Assembly (NCBI GenBank): GCA_002705265.1
Contig: PAHR01000033.1
Span: 1 to 39,558, forward strand
Length of the DNA stretch: 39,558 bases
Direction: 5' to 3'
From: Pelagibacteraceae bacterium
Lineage (GTDB): Bacteria > Pseudomonadota > Alphaproteobacteria > HIMB59
Part shown: positions 14,644-23,495 of the stretch, in pieces
Numbering within the stretch: the stretch's first letter is position 1
Layout: each line of letters starts with the position of its first letter
Program-made: the position numbers and the translations under genes
Notes under the pieces: model-generated
The model's input: the letters and a program-made list of their open reading frames with translations, nothing else
What the model was told of the DNA's origin: nothing
Databases searched by the model: none

Positions 14644-15350
14644 TGCTTGTTATTAATCCAAATTCATTAAGTACCATTTTAAAATCATTAAATAAATTAT
14701 TGTCGATATTAATTGTTTTATTATCAATATCTTCTCTGACTATAATATATTTTTTAGAAAATGATTATTATCAAGGTATTTCTTTTAAAATTATGTTTAT
14801 ACACGTTCCTGCAGCTTGGTTGTCTTTGTTGCTATTTGGCGTAATGGGGATAACAAGTATTATAGGACTAGTTTTTAAATCTCCTAATGCTCTAATTATT
14901 GCGAGATCCATTTCACCTGTAGGACTAATTATGAGTATAACAGTATTAATTACTGGTTCTATTTGGGGCTATTTAACTTGGGGAACTTTTTGGGTTTGGG
15001 ACGCAAGATTAACTTCTATGCTAATATTGGCTTTTATATATTTTGGTCATAATCTATTATTAAATTCATTTGATCACTTTCAAAAATCAGATTTTGCAGC
15101 CGCAATATTGGCGATTATTGGATTAGTTAATCTTCCTATAGTAAAATTTTCTGTTGATTGGTGGACAACGCTCCATCAAGGAGCCAGTGTATTTAAAATA
15201 GGTGGGCCAAGCCTATCTGGAATATATTTAATAACCCTTTTTATTAGCTTTATTTGTATTTTATTAATATCTCTATTTTGGATTTTTAACATTCTGGTAA
15301 CTACTAAAGATAAAAGAAAGCTAGAAAGAATGAGGTTATTTAATGAATAG
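14643..15350 (+). CDS. ccmC: Heme handling protein CcmC
   Basis: Inner-membrane protein that loads heme onto CcmE. The tryptophan-rich WWD-type signature WGTFWVWDARLTS is present near the middle, with heme-ligand histidines expected in the periplasmic loops at FIHVPAAW and WWTTLHQGAS. Six membrane segments fit within 235 residues. It overlaps ccmB by one base and ccmD by 8 bp. Confidence 0.95.
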   Translation: MLVINPNSLSTILKSLNKLLSILIVLLSISSLTIIYFLENDYYQGISFKIMFIHVPAAWLSLLLFGVMGITSIIGLVFKSPNALIIARSISPVGLIMSITVLITGSIWGYLTWGTFWVWDARLTSMLILAFIYFGHNLLLNSFDHFQKSDFAAAILAIIGLVNLPIVKFSVDWWTTLHQGASVFKIGGPSLSGIYLITLFISFICILLISLFWIFNILVTTKDKRKLERMRLFNE

Positions 15351-15489
15351 CATATATTTAGTACTATTATGCTATGCTTTTTTTATTGGTATGTCTGCTG
15401 TGACAACGCTCATAGTACTACGAAATAAAAAAAATGTATTAAATCAGATAAGTGAGATCTCAAAAAATCAGTTCAAGAATAAAGAATAG
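15343..15489 (+). CDS. ccmD: Small heme exporter protein CcmD
   Basis: A 48-residue ORF, read directly from the sequence, starts at ATG 15343 inside the ccmC end and stops with TAG at 15487-15489. It encodes MNSIYLVLLCYAFFIGMSAV followed by a few more hydrophobic residues, then a charged tail of Lys, Asn and Glu. One membrane helix plus a basic C-terminus is the CcmD layout, and position between ccmC and ccmE is diagnostic. CcmD helps release holo-CcmE from CcmABC. It overlaps ccmE by 38 bp. Confidence 0.85.
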   Translation: MNSIYLVLLCYAFFIGMSAVTTLIVLRNKKNVLNQISEISKNQFKNKE

Positions 15490-15901
15490 ATTAATATTTT
15501 TAATAATTATTTTCTCATGCTTTTCATCATCTATCTACTTAATTAGTTATGCACTAAAAGATAAGATCTCGTATTTTTACTCACCATCAGAAATAAAAGA
15601 ACTAGAAATTGACTCAACACAAACTGTTAGAGTTGGCGGGTTGCTAAAAAAAGGATCTCTAAAAATTGAAAATAATATTTGGTTTTTTGATGTGGTAGAT
15701 GAAAATGATAATAGCGTCAGTGTTGTATTTGATAAGACATTACCAAATCTCGTAAGAGAAAATAAAGGAATTATTGTTGAGGGTAAAATTATGAATAATA
15801 TTTTAAACGCAAAAAATGTTTTAGCCAAACATGACGAAAACTACATGCCTCAGAGCGCAATCGATAAAATGAAAGATAAAGGGGTATGGAGAGGTGAATA
15901 A
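15452..15901 (+). CDS. ccmE: Heme chaperone CcmE
   Basis: Membrane-anchored periplasmic chaperone that holds heme covalently before transfer to apocytochrome c. One N-terminal membrane helix (about residues 13-33) precedes an OB-fold domain with VRVGGLLKKGS and a C-terminal AKHDENYMP motif whose His127 is the heme attachment residue. Length is 149. The only plausible start is GTG 15452, which lies inside ccmD; no ATG occurs before the membrane helix. The stop codon is followed immediately by the ccmF start. Confidence 0.95.
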   Translation: MRSQKISSRIKNRLIFLIIIFSCFSSSIYLISYALKDKISYFYSPSEIKELEIDSTQTVRVGGLLKKGSLKIENNIWFFDVVDENDNSVSVVFDKTLPNLVRENKGIIVEGKIMNNILNAKNVLAKHDENYMPQSAIDKMKDKGVWRGE

Positions 15902-17749
15902 TTGCTAAATTTTTTTGGTCAAGCTTCCATTTATTTAAACCTCTTATTAGTTCTATCATTTTTTTTTCTTTATAAGAAAAAATTTTGGTCATCTAATAAA
16001 TATATTTTAATTACTATTAGTATTTCAGGATTTTTACCTTTTATAATTCTAGTAGTGGCTTTTTTAAAATCTGATTTTACAATTTTAAATGTCTTAACAA
16101 ATTCATATATTAATGATCCTATTTTTTTTAAATTCGCATCTGCTTGGGGGAGTCATGAAGGTTCTATTTTATTATGGGTTTTTATAATAAATTTATTTTT
16201 ACTGATTTATGTTATTCAAAAAAAATATGAAAAAGCAGTAATAAAAAATATTTTGCTTATTGAAATTGGATTTATAATATACACAATTCTAAGTTCAAAT
16301 CCTTTTGTGTTTATATCTTCATCTTCAGACATACAAGGATTAGGTCTAAATCCTGTACTTCAAAATTTCCTGTTTGTAATTCATCCTCCGATTCTATTCC
16401 TAGGTTATATTTGTCTAATTATTCCTTTTAGTCTTGCCATATTTATTTTGTCTTATGAGGATTTTAATAAAAAATACTTTATTGAAATTATTAATTGGTC
16501 AAAGATTGCTTGGTTTTTTTTAACACTCGGAATTGTTCTAGGATCATATTGGGCTTATTCAGAATTAGGTTGGGGGGGATGGTGGTTCTGGGATCCCGTT
16601 GAAAATGTTTCTTTGATACCTTGGCTATTAATAACTGCTCTAATCCACTCAACAAATGTTTCCATAAAAAAAAATGAATTAAAAATTTGGTCTCTTAATT
16701 TATGTTTGTATGGATTTATTTCCTGTATTTTTGGGACTTTTTTGGTCAGATCAAATCTAATTATATCTGTTCACAGCTTTGCAAGCGATCCATTAAGAGG
16801 GTTTTATTTACTAGCAATAGTAGCATACTTATTATTTTATACTTTCTATTTAAATTTGAAGAGTATTAATCTTTTTAATCAAGATAGGTTTAACATTTTA
16901 AGTAGAGAAAGTTTTCTCTTGTTAAATAATATATTTTTCATTTCCGCTTCTTTGACAGTATTTATTGGAACTATTTATCCATTATTTTCAGAAATAGTTT
17001 ATGGACAACAAATTTCAGTTGGTGCGCCTTACTATAATTTTACATTTAATATTTTATTAGCTCCTGCAGTTTTATTAATGGCCCTTGCACCTCAATTATC
17101 TTGGGGCAAGAATAAAATTAATAAGTTATCTCTTTTTAAGACTTTGGGGCTAAGCTTAGTATTAAGTATAGTAATTTTATTTTTTTTTAAAAATATTTAC
17201 TTTTCTTTAGCGACTTTCATAGCATCTCCAATAATTTTAGTAAGTGTGTTTAGTTTTCAAAAAATAATCAAAGTTAAAAATATAAATTACTTTGGTCAAT
17301 GGCTAGCTCATCTTAGTATTGCTTTTTTTATTTTAAGCGCGGTTTTTACTGAACAATTTGATAGAGATTTTAATGTTAAGTTTGATAAAACATCTGACAC
17401 AACTCAAATAATTAATAATAATTTAATTATTACTATAAATAATATCAAAAACTATACTTTTAAAAATCATGATAAAATAATTGTAAATTTAACGATAAAT
17501 AATTCCAATAAAATTATGGAACTTACACCATCTAAAAATATATATAAACCATCAGGTCAAATTACAACAGAAGTTTCTAAATCTAATTTTTATTTTGATC
17601 AATTTTATTCTACAATTAATAGTATTAAAGATGATGAAATTATTTTAAATATTGTACACAAACCTATGATAAATTTTTTATGGCTTTCAACAATATTACT
17701 AATTTTAGGAATATCTTTATCTTTGTTTAGGAAAAAACATTATGAATAA
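15902..17749 (+). CDS. ccmF: Cytochrome c heme lyase subunit CcmF
   Basis: Large polytopic membrane protein that, with CcmH, ligates heme to apocytochrome c. The product has 615 residues and many hydrophobic segments. Hallmarks are WGSHEGSILLW, the WWD motif GWGGWWFWDPVENVSLIPWL and IHPPILFLGY with conserved histidines. The start is TTG 15902, placed right after the ccmE stop and preceded by an AGAGGTGA binding site. It overlaps ccmG by 8 bp. Confidence 0.96.
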   Translation: MLNFFGQASIYLNLLLVLSFFFLYKKKFWSSNKYILITISISGFLPFIILVVAFLKSDFTILNVLTNSYINDPIFFKFASAWGSHEGSILLWVFIINLFLLIYVIQKKYEKAVIKNILLIEIGFIIYTILSSNPFVFISSSSDIQGLGLNPVLQNFLFVIHPPILFLGYICLIIPFSLAIFILSYEDFNKKYFIEIINWSKIAWFFLTLGIVLGSYWAYSELGWGGWWFWDPVENVSLIPWLLITALIHSTNVSIKKNELKIWSLNLCLYGFISCIFGTFLVRSNLIISVHSFASDPLRGFYLLAIVAYLLFYTFYLNLKSINLFNQDRFNILSRESFLLLNNIFFISASLTVFIGTIYPLFSEIVYGQQISVGAPYYNFTFNILLAPAVLLMALAPQLSWGKNKINKLSLFKTLGLSLVLSIVILFFFKNIYFSLATFIASPIILVSVFSFQKIIKVKNINYFGQWLAHLSIAFFILSAVFTEQFDRDFNVKFDKTSDTTQIINNNLIITINNIKNYTFKNHDKIIVNLTINNSNKIMELTPSKNIYKPSGQITTEVSKSNFYFDQFYSTINSIKDDEIILNIVHKPMINFLWLSTILLILGISLSLFRKKHYE

Positions 17750-18233
17750 AGTTAAAGTTTTTATAATTCCTTTTTTTCTAATTTTAATAATAATTTTTAT
17801 TGCATTAAATTTGAATAAAAATGATAAATCTAAAATTAAAATCCAGTATAATGAAATACCCATATCAATTTTTGAAATTCCTGATTTTATAAACAATAAA
17901 ACTATTGATACTGAATTACGTAAAAATCCTTATATTATAAATTTTTTTGCATCTTGGTGCGGACCCTGCCTTGCTGAACATCCTATTTTAATGAATCTAA
18001 AAGAAAAAGGTGTCAAAATAATAGGTATAAATTTTAGAGATGATGAAAATAACCTAAGAGAATGGCTTAAAAATAATGGTAATCCATTTGAATACATAAT
18101 AATTGATAATGGTGATATTGCCTTTGAACTTGGTTTAATTGGTGTACCAGAGACATATTTTATAAAAAAAGACAAAATATTTAATAAAATACAAGGCCCA
18201 TTATTTGAGGATGATATTGAAAAATTTTTATAA
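17742..18233 (+). CDS. ccmG: Thiol:disulfide oxidoreductase CcmG/DsbE
   Basis: Membrane-tethered periplasmic thioredoxin that keeps apocytochrome CxxCH cysteines reduced. One N-terminal helix (residues 5-22) is followed by a thioredoxin fold with active site FFASWCGPC (Cys73, Cys76) and the cis-proline region GVPETYF. At 163 residues it is slightly short for CcmG. It overlaps ccmF by 8 bp and the start region of ccmH by about 20 bp. Confidence 0.94.
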   Translation: MNKVKVFIIPFFLILIIIFIALNLNKNDKSKIKIQYNEIPISIFEIPDFINNKTIDTELRKNPYIINFFASWCGPCLAEHPILMNLKEKGVKIIGINFRDDENNLREWLKNNGNPFEYIIIDNGDIAFELGLIGVPETYFIKKDKIFNKIQGPLFEDDIEKFL

Positions 18234-18576
18234 GATTTTAATTATTTTATTACTAATAAGTCCTGTTTTTAGCTATGCCCAAGAACAAGAAATAATTGAT
18301 TTTTATAAAACCGTTAGGTGCTTAGTATGTGATGGCCAAAGCATTTATGACTCAGAAACACTATTCGCTCAAAATTTAAGAGAGCAAATTCAAATAAAAT
18401 ATAATTTGGGTTTTTCAAAAGAAAATATTCAAAAAGAACTTTTAAAAATTTATGGTGAAAAAATTAGCTTTGAACCAAAAAAAAACAGAATTATTCTTTG
18501 GTTTTTTCCGTTTGTAGTTTTATTTACTATAATCCTCTTAAACATTAAAAGATTTATACGCAGAACTAGTAACTAA
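18211..18576 (+). CDS. ccmH: Cytochrome c biogenesis protein CcmH (CycL type)
   Basis: Periplasmic thioreductase subunit that works with CcmF and CcmG. A signal or anchor helix leads into VRCLVCDGQSIYDSE, which contains the RCxxC redox pair (Cys37, Cys40), and a second hydrophobic helix lies near the C-terminus before RRTSN. Starts at TTG 18205, ATG 18211 and TTG 18217 all fit; GAGG at 18207-18210 is best spaced for TTG 18217, but ATG is reported. No ccmI was found. The 3' end overlaps the convergent permease gene by 11 bp. Confidence 0.92.
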   Translation: MILKNFYKILIILLLISPVFSYAQEQEIIDFYKTVRCLVCDGQSIYDSETLFAQNLREQIQIKYNLGFSKENIQKELLKIYGEKISFEPKKNRIILWFFPFVVLFTIILLNIKRFIRRTSN

Positions 18577-19243
18577 CACTATAACGTTTTTCAACTTGTC
18601 TAAAAATAATAGTTATTAAATAGTTCAAGAACAAATAAATTATTCCCGCGGCTATAAAAACTTCAATTGGAGCAAAGGTTGTTGAAATTATTTTTCTAGC
18701 AATTCCTGTCATCTCCATGATCGTAATAATGCTAACAAGAGAACTGGATTTAATCATTAATATTATTTCATTTGAATATGCCGGTATAGACTGCCTTAGA
18801 GCTTGTGGTATTAAAATTCTTTTAAAAGTTTGAAATTTTGTCATACCAAAAGCAGTGGCAGATTCAATTTGACCCTTAGAAATTGCATTTAAACCACTTC
18901 GAATAATTTCAGCAGTATAAGCCGAAGTATTAATTGTAAGCGCTATTACTCCACACCAAAAAGGCTCCTTTAATATAATCCACAGGAATGAATCTCTTAT
19001 AAAACTAAATTGAGCTAATCCATAATAAATAAAGTATATTTGAACTAGTAACGGTGTCCCCCTAATAGAAAAAATAAAACCTCTGCTAAAACGACTAAAT
19101 AAAATGTTTTTAGATAGTCTCATTAAAACTATTAAAATTGATGCTAAAAAACCAAGTATTAAGCTTAATACTATTATTTCTAAAGAAAGGGCTAGTCCAT
19201 TTAAAATTTTTAAGAAACTTTCAAAAATTAAACTAAAATTCAT
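18566..19243 (-). CDS. Polar amino-acid ABC transporter permease (HisM-like)
   Basis: Membrane subunit of a polar amino-acid uptake system. It has 225 residues and about five membrane helices, with the N-terminal L-x-L-x-I pattern of the His/Glu/Gln/Arg permease family and the EAA loop ESATAFGMTKFQTFKRILIPQALR that contacts the ATPase. The SIRGTPLLVQIYFIYYG segment is typical. It starts on the last base of the preceding permease stop, so the two are coupled. The matching ATPase is probably the gene at 24767 (inference). Confidence 0.93.
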   Translation of the reverse strand: MNFSLIFESFLKILNGLALSLEIIVLSLILGFLASILIVLMRLSKNILFSRFSRGFIFSIRGTPLLVQIYFIYYGLAQFSFIRDSFLWIILKEPFWCGVIALTINTSAYTAEIIRSGLNAISKGQIESATAFGMTKFQTFKRILIPQALRQSIPAYSNEIILMIKSSSLVSIITIMEMTGIARKIISTTFAPIEVFIAAGIIYLFLNYLITIIFRQVEKRYSVSY

Positions 19244-19938
19244 TAAACATATCCCTTGCTATATTTATTTTCAGCAAAAATAAAAATCTTGTTAGAAAAA
19301 GTAGTTAAGGTTAAATATAATATTGCAGCTGTTATTAAAAAAAGGAAAGGTTGTCTAGTTACTCCAGAGGATATATGTGTTTGCCTCATAATTTCAACTA
19401 ACCCTGTGACTGAAATAAGAGATGTATCTTTTAAAGCTAATTGCCATACATTTCCGATGCCAGGAAGTGCAATTCTAAGTGTTTGCGGGATCATAATTCC
19501 AAAAAGAAGTCTTTTTCCTTTGATTCCAAATGATTTAGAAGCTTCAATTTGACCCTTTGGTATTGCTAGAACTGCTCCTCTTAGAACCTCAGTAGAATAA
19601 GCAGCAGCAATTATTCCGACACAAAAAGCCCCCACTATAAAAGCGTTAATTTCTATATAGCCGTTATAACCGAATATACGTGCTATAAACATAATAGCAG
19701 CACTGCTACCAAAAAAAAATAAATATATAATAAGTAATTCAGGTACTCCGCGAACTACAGTTGTGAAAAAATTTGCAATTAATTTTAAAATAAAACTATT
19801 AGATAATTTCATAATAACAAAGGGGATGGCTAAAATTATTCCAAATGACATAGCACAAACACTGACAGCAAAAGTCATTATACATGCGCGAAGCATTTCA
19901 TCTCCCCATCCTGTATCGCCAAACGAAAGTAGTTCCAT
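19243..19938 (-). CDS. Polar amino-acid ABC transporter permease (HisQ-like)
   Basis: Second membrane subunit of the same transporter. Recognisable are the VVRGVPELLIIYLFFFG segment, the EAA loop IEASKSFGIKGKRLLFGIMIPQTLR and LKDTSLISVTGLVEIMRQ. Length is 231 residues. PELL and the sequence around the EAA loop resemble HisQ/OccQ-type permeases, which take up histidine, arginine, ornithine or opines; the real substrate cannot be fixed from sequence. It is separated from the binding-protein gene by a hairpin-bearing 55-bp gap. Confidence 0.93.
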   Translation of the reverse strand: MELLSFGDTGWGDEMLRACIMTFAVSVCAMSFGIILAIPFVIMKLSNSFILKLIANFFTTVVRGVPELLIIYLFFFGSSAAIMFIARIFGYNGYIEINAFIVGAFCVGIIAAAYSTEVLRGAVLAIPKGQIEASKSFGIKGKRLLFGIMIPQTLRIALPGIGNVWQLALKDTSLISVTGLVEIMRQTHISSGVTRQPFLFLITAAILYLTLTTFSNKIFIFAENKYSKGYV

Positions 19939-19955
19939 AGAATATTGTTAAAGAA

Positions 19956-19985
19956 ATAAGGGTAGTGCTAAAGCACTACCCGTAT
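19956..19985 (-). terminator. Hairpin between binding-protein and permease genes
   Basis: Arms GGGTAGTGC and GCACTACCC at 19960-19968 and 19973-19981 pair perfectly around a 4-base loop. On the minus strand the stem is followed by TTATTTCTTT, an imperfect U run. This would act as a partial terminator or mRNA end stabiliser, giving more binding protein than permease. Confidence 0.75.
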
Positions 19986-19993
19986 AAAAAGAA

Positions 19994-20818
19994 TTACATA
20001 GATATGTCTCTGCCAAACCATTCTTTAGAAATTCTTCCGATGGTTCCATCGGCTAAAGCTGATTTTATTGCGGCATTAAACATCTCTCTTAAATCATCAT
20101 CATCTTTCCTGAATGCTCCTCCAACGCCATCTCCAAATGGTCCACCACTTAAAGTAGGTTGGATTGATGTTAAGTTACTGTCCGCTTTTGCCATATAATC
20201 ATCAAAAGCACCACAGTCTGCAAGACCAACATCTAGTCTACCTGCGCCCATATCAAGATTTAAATCGTCTTGAGTTGAATAAGTTTTTAGTTCTGCGCTT
20301 GGGGCATATTGCTCAACAAAGTTTTGATGGATTGTTCCGCCTTGAACACCAACTGTCTTACCTTTTAATAAAGCTACAACTTGTCCCGTAACTTGTTTAG
20401 TGGCTGCATCAGTATTAAATAAATTTATGCTTTCTTTGCTTGGTGAAAATGATGCCATTTGTGAATCACCACTAACGACTAAACATGCGCCATCAGTCAT
20501 ATATCCAACTGAGAAATCTACTTTCTCTTTTCTTTCATCAGTAATAGACATCCCGGCAATGATAACATCATACTTTCCGTTTAATAATGCTGGAATGATT
20601 CCATCCCAATCTTGAACTACGAAAGTACAATTAACGCCCATTCTATCGCAAAGCTCATTTGCCATATCAATTTCAGCGCCTTCAAGTTCACCTGCGGCAT
20701 TTGTACCATTCCAAGGTGGATAAGCACCCTCTGTTCCAATTCTAACCTCAGTCCAATCAGCAGATAAAGTTAGAGGTACGAAGAATAGAGAAGCTATTAT
20801 TGCAAATAATTTGTTCAA
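19994..20818 (-). CDS. Polar amino-acid ABC transporter substrate-binding protein
   Basis: Periplasmic binding protein of the SBP_bac_3 family. MNKLFAIIASLFFVPLTLSA is a clear signal peptide with cleavage before DWTE. Family motifs include IGTEGAYPPWN, EGAEIDMANELCDRMG, DVIIAGMSIT-ERKEKVDFS and the C-terminal FNAAIKSALADGTI-RISKEWFG. Upstream ATG 20854 would add 12 polar residues before the signal peptide, whereas TTG 20818 is preceded 4 bp earlier by AAGGAGAG, so TTG is chosen (274 residues). Sequence is more acidic than its neighbours, as expected for a secreted protein. GGPFGDGVG resembles octopine/arginine-type binders. Confidence 0.94.
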   Translation of the reverse strand: MNKLFAIIASLFFVPLTLSADWTEVRIGTEGAYPPWNGTNAAGELEGAEIDMANELCDRMGVNCTFVVQDWDGIIPALLNGKYDVIIAGMSITDERKEKVDFSVGYMTDGACLVVSGDSQMASFSPSKESINLFNTDAATKQVTGQVVALLKGKTVGVQGGTIHQNFVEQYAPSAELKTYSTQDDLNLDMGAGRLDVGLADCGAFDDYMAKADSNLTSIQPTLSGGPFGDGVGGAFRKDDDDLREMFNAAIKSALADGTIGRISKEWFGRDISM

Positions 20819-20889
20819 TTTTCTCTCCTTATATAAATAATTAATATTAAGCAATATAACCTAAAATAAAGGAAATTTGTTAAAATAAT

Positions 20890-21999
20890 TTACTTAAAAA
20901 AAGCCCTATAAATCTTATAAATAGCAGTTAAAAATAGTTCATTATTTGGGTAATCTTTATATGATTTTGCTGGTTTATTAATTATAGATTTAAAATTGTC
21001 TTCGCTAATACCAAATTTCTTACTTACATACGCTATATCTTTTTCTACTTGGTCAGCTTCATATGGTTCTTTTTTTAAACATTCAAGGGCCTCTTGTCTC
21101 GACATCAATCCTGCACAAATTAAAGATGAATAAGTTGCTCTTCTATAATCTAAATTAAATTTTACTGGCTGAATGTAACTTTGCATAAATCTTGTATAAA
21201 CTGACTCATGGTGTTTTCCACCATAATCAATGTAACCTAATTTTTCTTGAAGTAATTTTTTTGCTTGTTCTTTGTCATAATCAAATAAATTTAATAAATA
21301 TATCATTTTTATATTTTTATAAAATTTATAGTAGATTTCTCTTTTATAATCAAAATATGGAAAATTTTTAATCTTTTTGATTCCAAATTTTTTTTGAATA
21401 GATCTTAGAAGTTTTGCATCTTTGGGATCATAGAACCATCGCTTTGGTAGAATGCCTTCTGAAGCATAATTACCTCCGCCAATAATAAATTTAATATTGT
21501 GTTTTGCGGCTGTTTGATGAAGGGCTCCGGCAATTGCTTGATCTGTTGGCATCTCAACTTCTACTATCGATGACTTTAAATAAGAAAGTTGTATGTCCTT
21601 AAACTCATTCCAATCCAATACATAACTTGCATAATCAATGTTTAAATTAGAGCACACACTTAGGATATTTTTTACAGCATCTTTTGAATTCCAGCCATTA
21701 TCCATATGTAAAGCAAGGGGGGTTAATCCTAATTCAACTACTAAATAAGCTAGGTAACTGCTATCCACGCCTCCGCTCATACCAATTAAACAATCATATT
21801 TATTATTCTTTGAACTTTTTTTTATCTTTTTGACAATTTCTTCTATTTTTTTAGATCTTTCTTCACCTTGAGGTCTAATAATTTTTGATTCCTCTATACA
21901 ATTTGTACAGTTATTACAAAGTATATCTTCGTCAAAAAATATATCTGGATCAGAGGTATCCATAACGCATCTAGAACAAATTTGATAATTTTTTAACAT
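20890..21999 (-). CDS. N-acetyl sugar amidotransferase (WbpG/PseA-like)
   Basis: PP-loop ATPase of the family that converts an N-acetyl group on a surface-sugar precursor to an acetamidino group, using ammonia from a HisH/HisF pair. SGGVDSS at 75-81 is the PP loop. Two CxxC pairs (Cys8/11 and Cys28/31) form a zinc-ribbon-like N-terminus. TDQAIAGALHQTA, IIGGGNYASEGILP and YDPKDAKLLRSIQKKFG are family features. Length is 369. It directly follows hisF-like and hisH-like genes on the same strand, as in O-antigen loci, but no other sugar gene is present here. Confidence 0.9.
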   Translation of the reverse strand: MLKNYQICSRCVMDTSDPDIFFDEDILCNNCTNCIEESKIIRPQGEERSKKIEEIVKKIKKSSKNNKYDCLIGMSGGVDSSYLAYLVVELGLTPLALHMDNGWNSKDAVKNILSVCSNLNIDYASYVLDWNEFKDIQLSYLKSSIVEVEMPTDQAIAGALHQTAAKHNIKFIIGGGNYASEGILPKRWFYDPKDAKLLRSIQKKFGIKKIKNFPYFDYKREIYYKFYKNIKMIYLLNLFDYDKEQAKKLLQEKLGYIDYGGKHHESVYTRFMQSYIQPVKFNLDYRRATYSSLICAGLMSRQEALECLKKEPYEADQVEKDIAYVSKKFGISEDNFKSIINKPAKSYKDYPNNELFLTAIYKIYRAFFK

Positions 22000-22013
22000 A
22001 ATATGAACACCAG

Positions 22014-22775
22014 TTATTTAAAAAGATCTGAAATTTCTTTTTTTGAGGGATAATTTATTAAAACACCATCATTTTTTCCATGAAAAACAAACTTACTTCC
22101 AGCTGCTATTCCATTAACAAAGCTTTTCTTATAAACATTCTTAAAATCATCCATTGATCCAGCTCCTCCAAGGGCAACCAAGGGAATAGATAGCTTACAT
22201 GATACTTTGTTTATTAAATTCAAATCATAACCGTCTTTCATTCCATCATTTAATATAGATTGAATGATTATTTCACCAGCACCTAAGCTTTCAATTTCTA
22301 AGATAAAATCTAAATAATTACAATTTAGTTTATTTTTTCCATTTTTATAATAGATAGAATATTTTCCAAATATATCTTTTTTTATATCTAAACATACTGA
22401 AATTGTTGATGAACCAAAATAATCTGAAGCTTCTTTAACAAAATTTGGTGTCTCACAAGCAATTGACCCAAGAACAACTCTTTCAGCTCCCTTATTTATT
22501 ATTTTTTTAATTTCACTAATTGTTCGTATTCCCCCTCCAACAGAAAATGGCATATTAGCTTCTTCACCAACTGCTTCAATCAACTCAAGAGAAATAGTTT
22601 TATTTTTTTTAGATGCAGAGATATCTAAAAAAATTAATTCATCTGCTTTTAAATCATTAAATATTTTAACTGCATTTATGGGATCTCCCACATATATATT
22701 AGATTTAAATTTTTTTGTTTTAATAAGCATTCCATCTTCAATTAGTAATACAGGGATAAGTCTTGGTCTAAACAT
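22014..22775 (-). CDS. HisF-like cyclase-subunit homologue of a sugar amidotransferase
   Basis: TIM-barrel protein of the HisF family, 253 residues. FRPRLIPVLLIEDGMLIKT aligns with the HisF start IIPCLDV, but residue 11, the catalytic Asp of histidine-pathway HisF, is Leu here. The phosphate-binding loops SVGGGIRT and VALGGAGS are kept. That pattern fits a HisF2-type partner passing ammonia to WbpG rather than making imidazole glycerol phosphate (inference). It starts on the base after the hisH-like stop and lies 14 bp before the amidotransferase gene. Confidence 0.9.
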   Translation of the reverse strand: MFRPRLIPVLLIEDGMLIKTKKFKSNIYVGDPINAVKIFNDLKADELIFLDISASKKNKTISLELIEAVGEEANMPFSVGGGIRTISEIKKIINKGAERVVLGSIACETPNFVKEASDYFGSSTISVCLDIKKDIFGKYSIYYKNGKNKLNCNYLDFILEIESLGAGEIIIQSILNDGMKDGYDLNLINKVSCKLSIPLVALGGAGSMDDFKNVYKKSFVNGIAAGSKFVFHGKNDGVLINYPSKKEISDLFK

Positions 22776-23390
22776 CTATAAATTTAGAAAATTTTTTAAA
22801 AAAATTTCTCCAGCATCATGGCTTTTTTCTGGATGGTATTGAACACCAATTATATTTTCTTTTTGAAATGCAGAACAAAATTCATGAATATAATTTGTTT
22901 TATTTAATATAATACTTTTGTTTTGTGGTTCTGCAAAATATGAGTGAACAAAATAAAATTCTGAGGATTCTTCAATCCCATTAAAAAGATCGTTTTTTTT
23001 TGCAATCTTAATTTGATTCCACCCAACGTGGGGAATTTTAAACTGTAGTTTATTATCAGTAGTAAATTTTTTAATTTTTGCATTAACCCAGCCAAGACCA
23101 CTAACATTTCCTTCTTCACTAAAATCACACATGATTTGCATTCCTAAACAGATACCTAATGTTAATTTTTTTTTAATCAGCGCAAAATCATTTAAGTCAT
23201 CCAATAAATTTAAATTTTTTAAATTTTTCATTGCATTTTTGAAATGTCCAACGCCTACAAGTATTATCTTATCGGCCCATTTTATATCTGATCGGTCAGA
23301 TGACACTCTAATAATATCTTTACTATTAATTATTTTTTTATGTACTGAGCTTATATTGCCCATTCCATAATCTAGAACTAATATATTCAT
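22776..23390 (-). CDS. HisH-like glutamine amidotransferase subunit
   Basis: Class I glutaminase that releases ammonia for its HisF-like partner. The nucleophile elbow TLGICLGMQIMC holds the catalytic Cys, and GVQYHPEKSHDAG near the C-terminus gives the His-Glu pair. The start MNILVLDYGMGNISSV is typical of HisH, as is GLGWVNAKI. Length of 204 is normal. It is the first gene of the hisH-hisF-wbpG set. Role in histidine synthesis cannot be ruled out alone, but context points to sugar amidation. Confidence 0.92.
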   Translation of the reverse strand: MNILVLDYGMGNISSVHKKIINSKDIIRVSSDRSDIKWADKIILVGVGHFKNAMKNLKNLNLLDDLNDFALIKKKLTLGICLGMQIMCDFSEEGNVSGLGWVNAKIKKFTTDNKLQFKIPHVGWNQIKIAKKNDLFNGIEESSEFYFVHSYFAEPQNKSIILNKTNYIHEFCSAFQKENIIGVQYHPEKSHDAGEIFLKNFLNL

Positions 23391-23495
23391 GTTTGAATTA
23401 TTTTTTATTTAATATTTTTAATTTATCCATAGTTTAATTAGATTTAATATAATTTTATTCTAATACGAATATCTTTAATTTAGTATGGAAATATA

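Noticed and set aside
22014-23390. hisF and hisH of histidine biosynthesis
   Set aside because: Direct linkage to a WbpG-like amidotransferase and loss of the Asp11 equivalent in the HisF-like protein favour sugar amidation.
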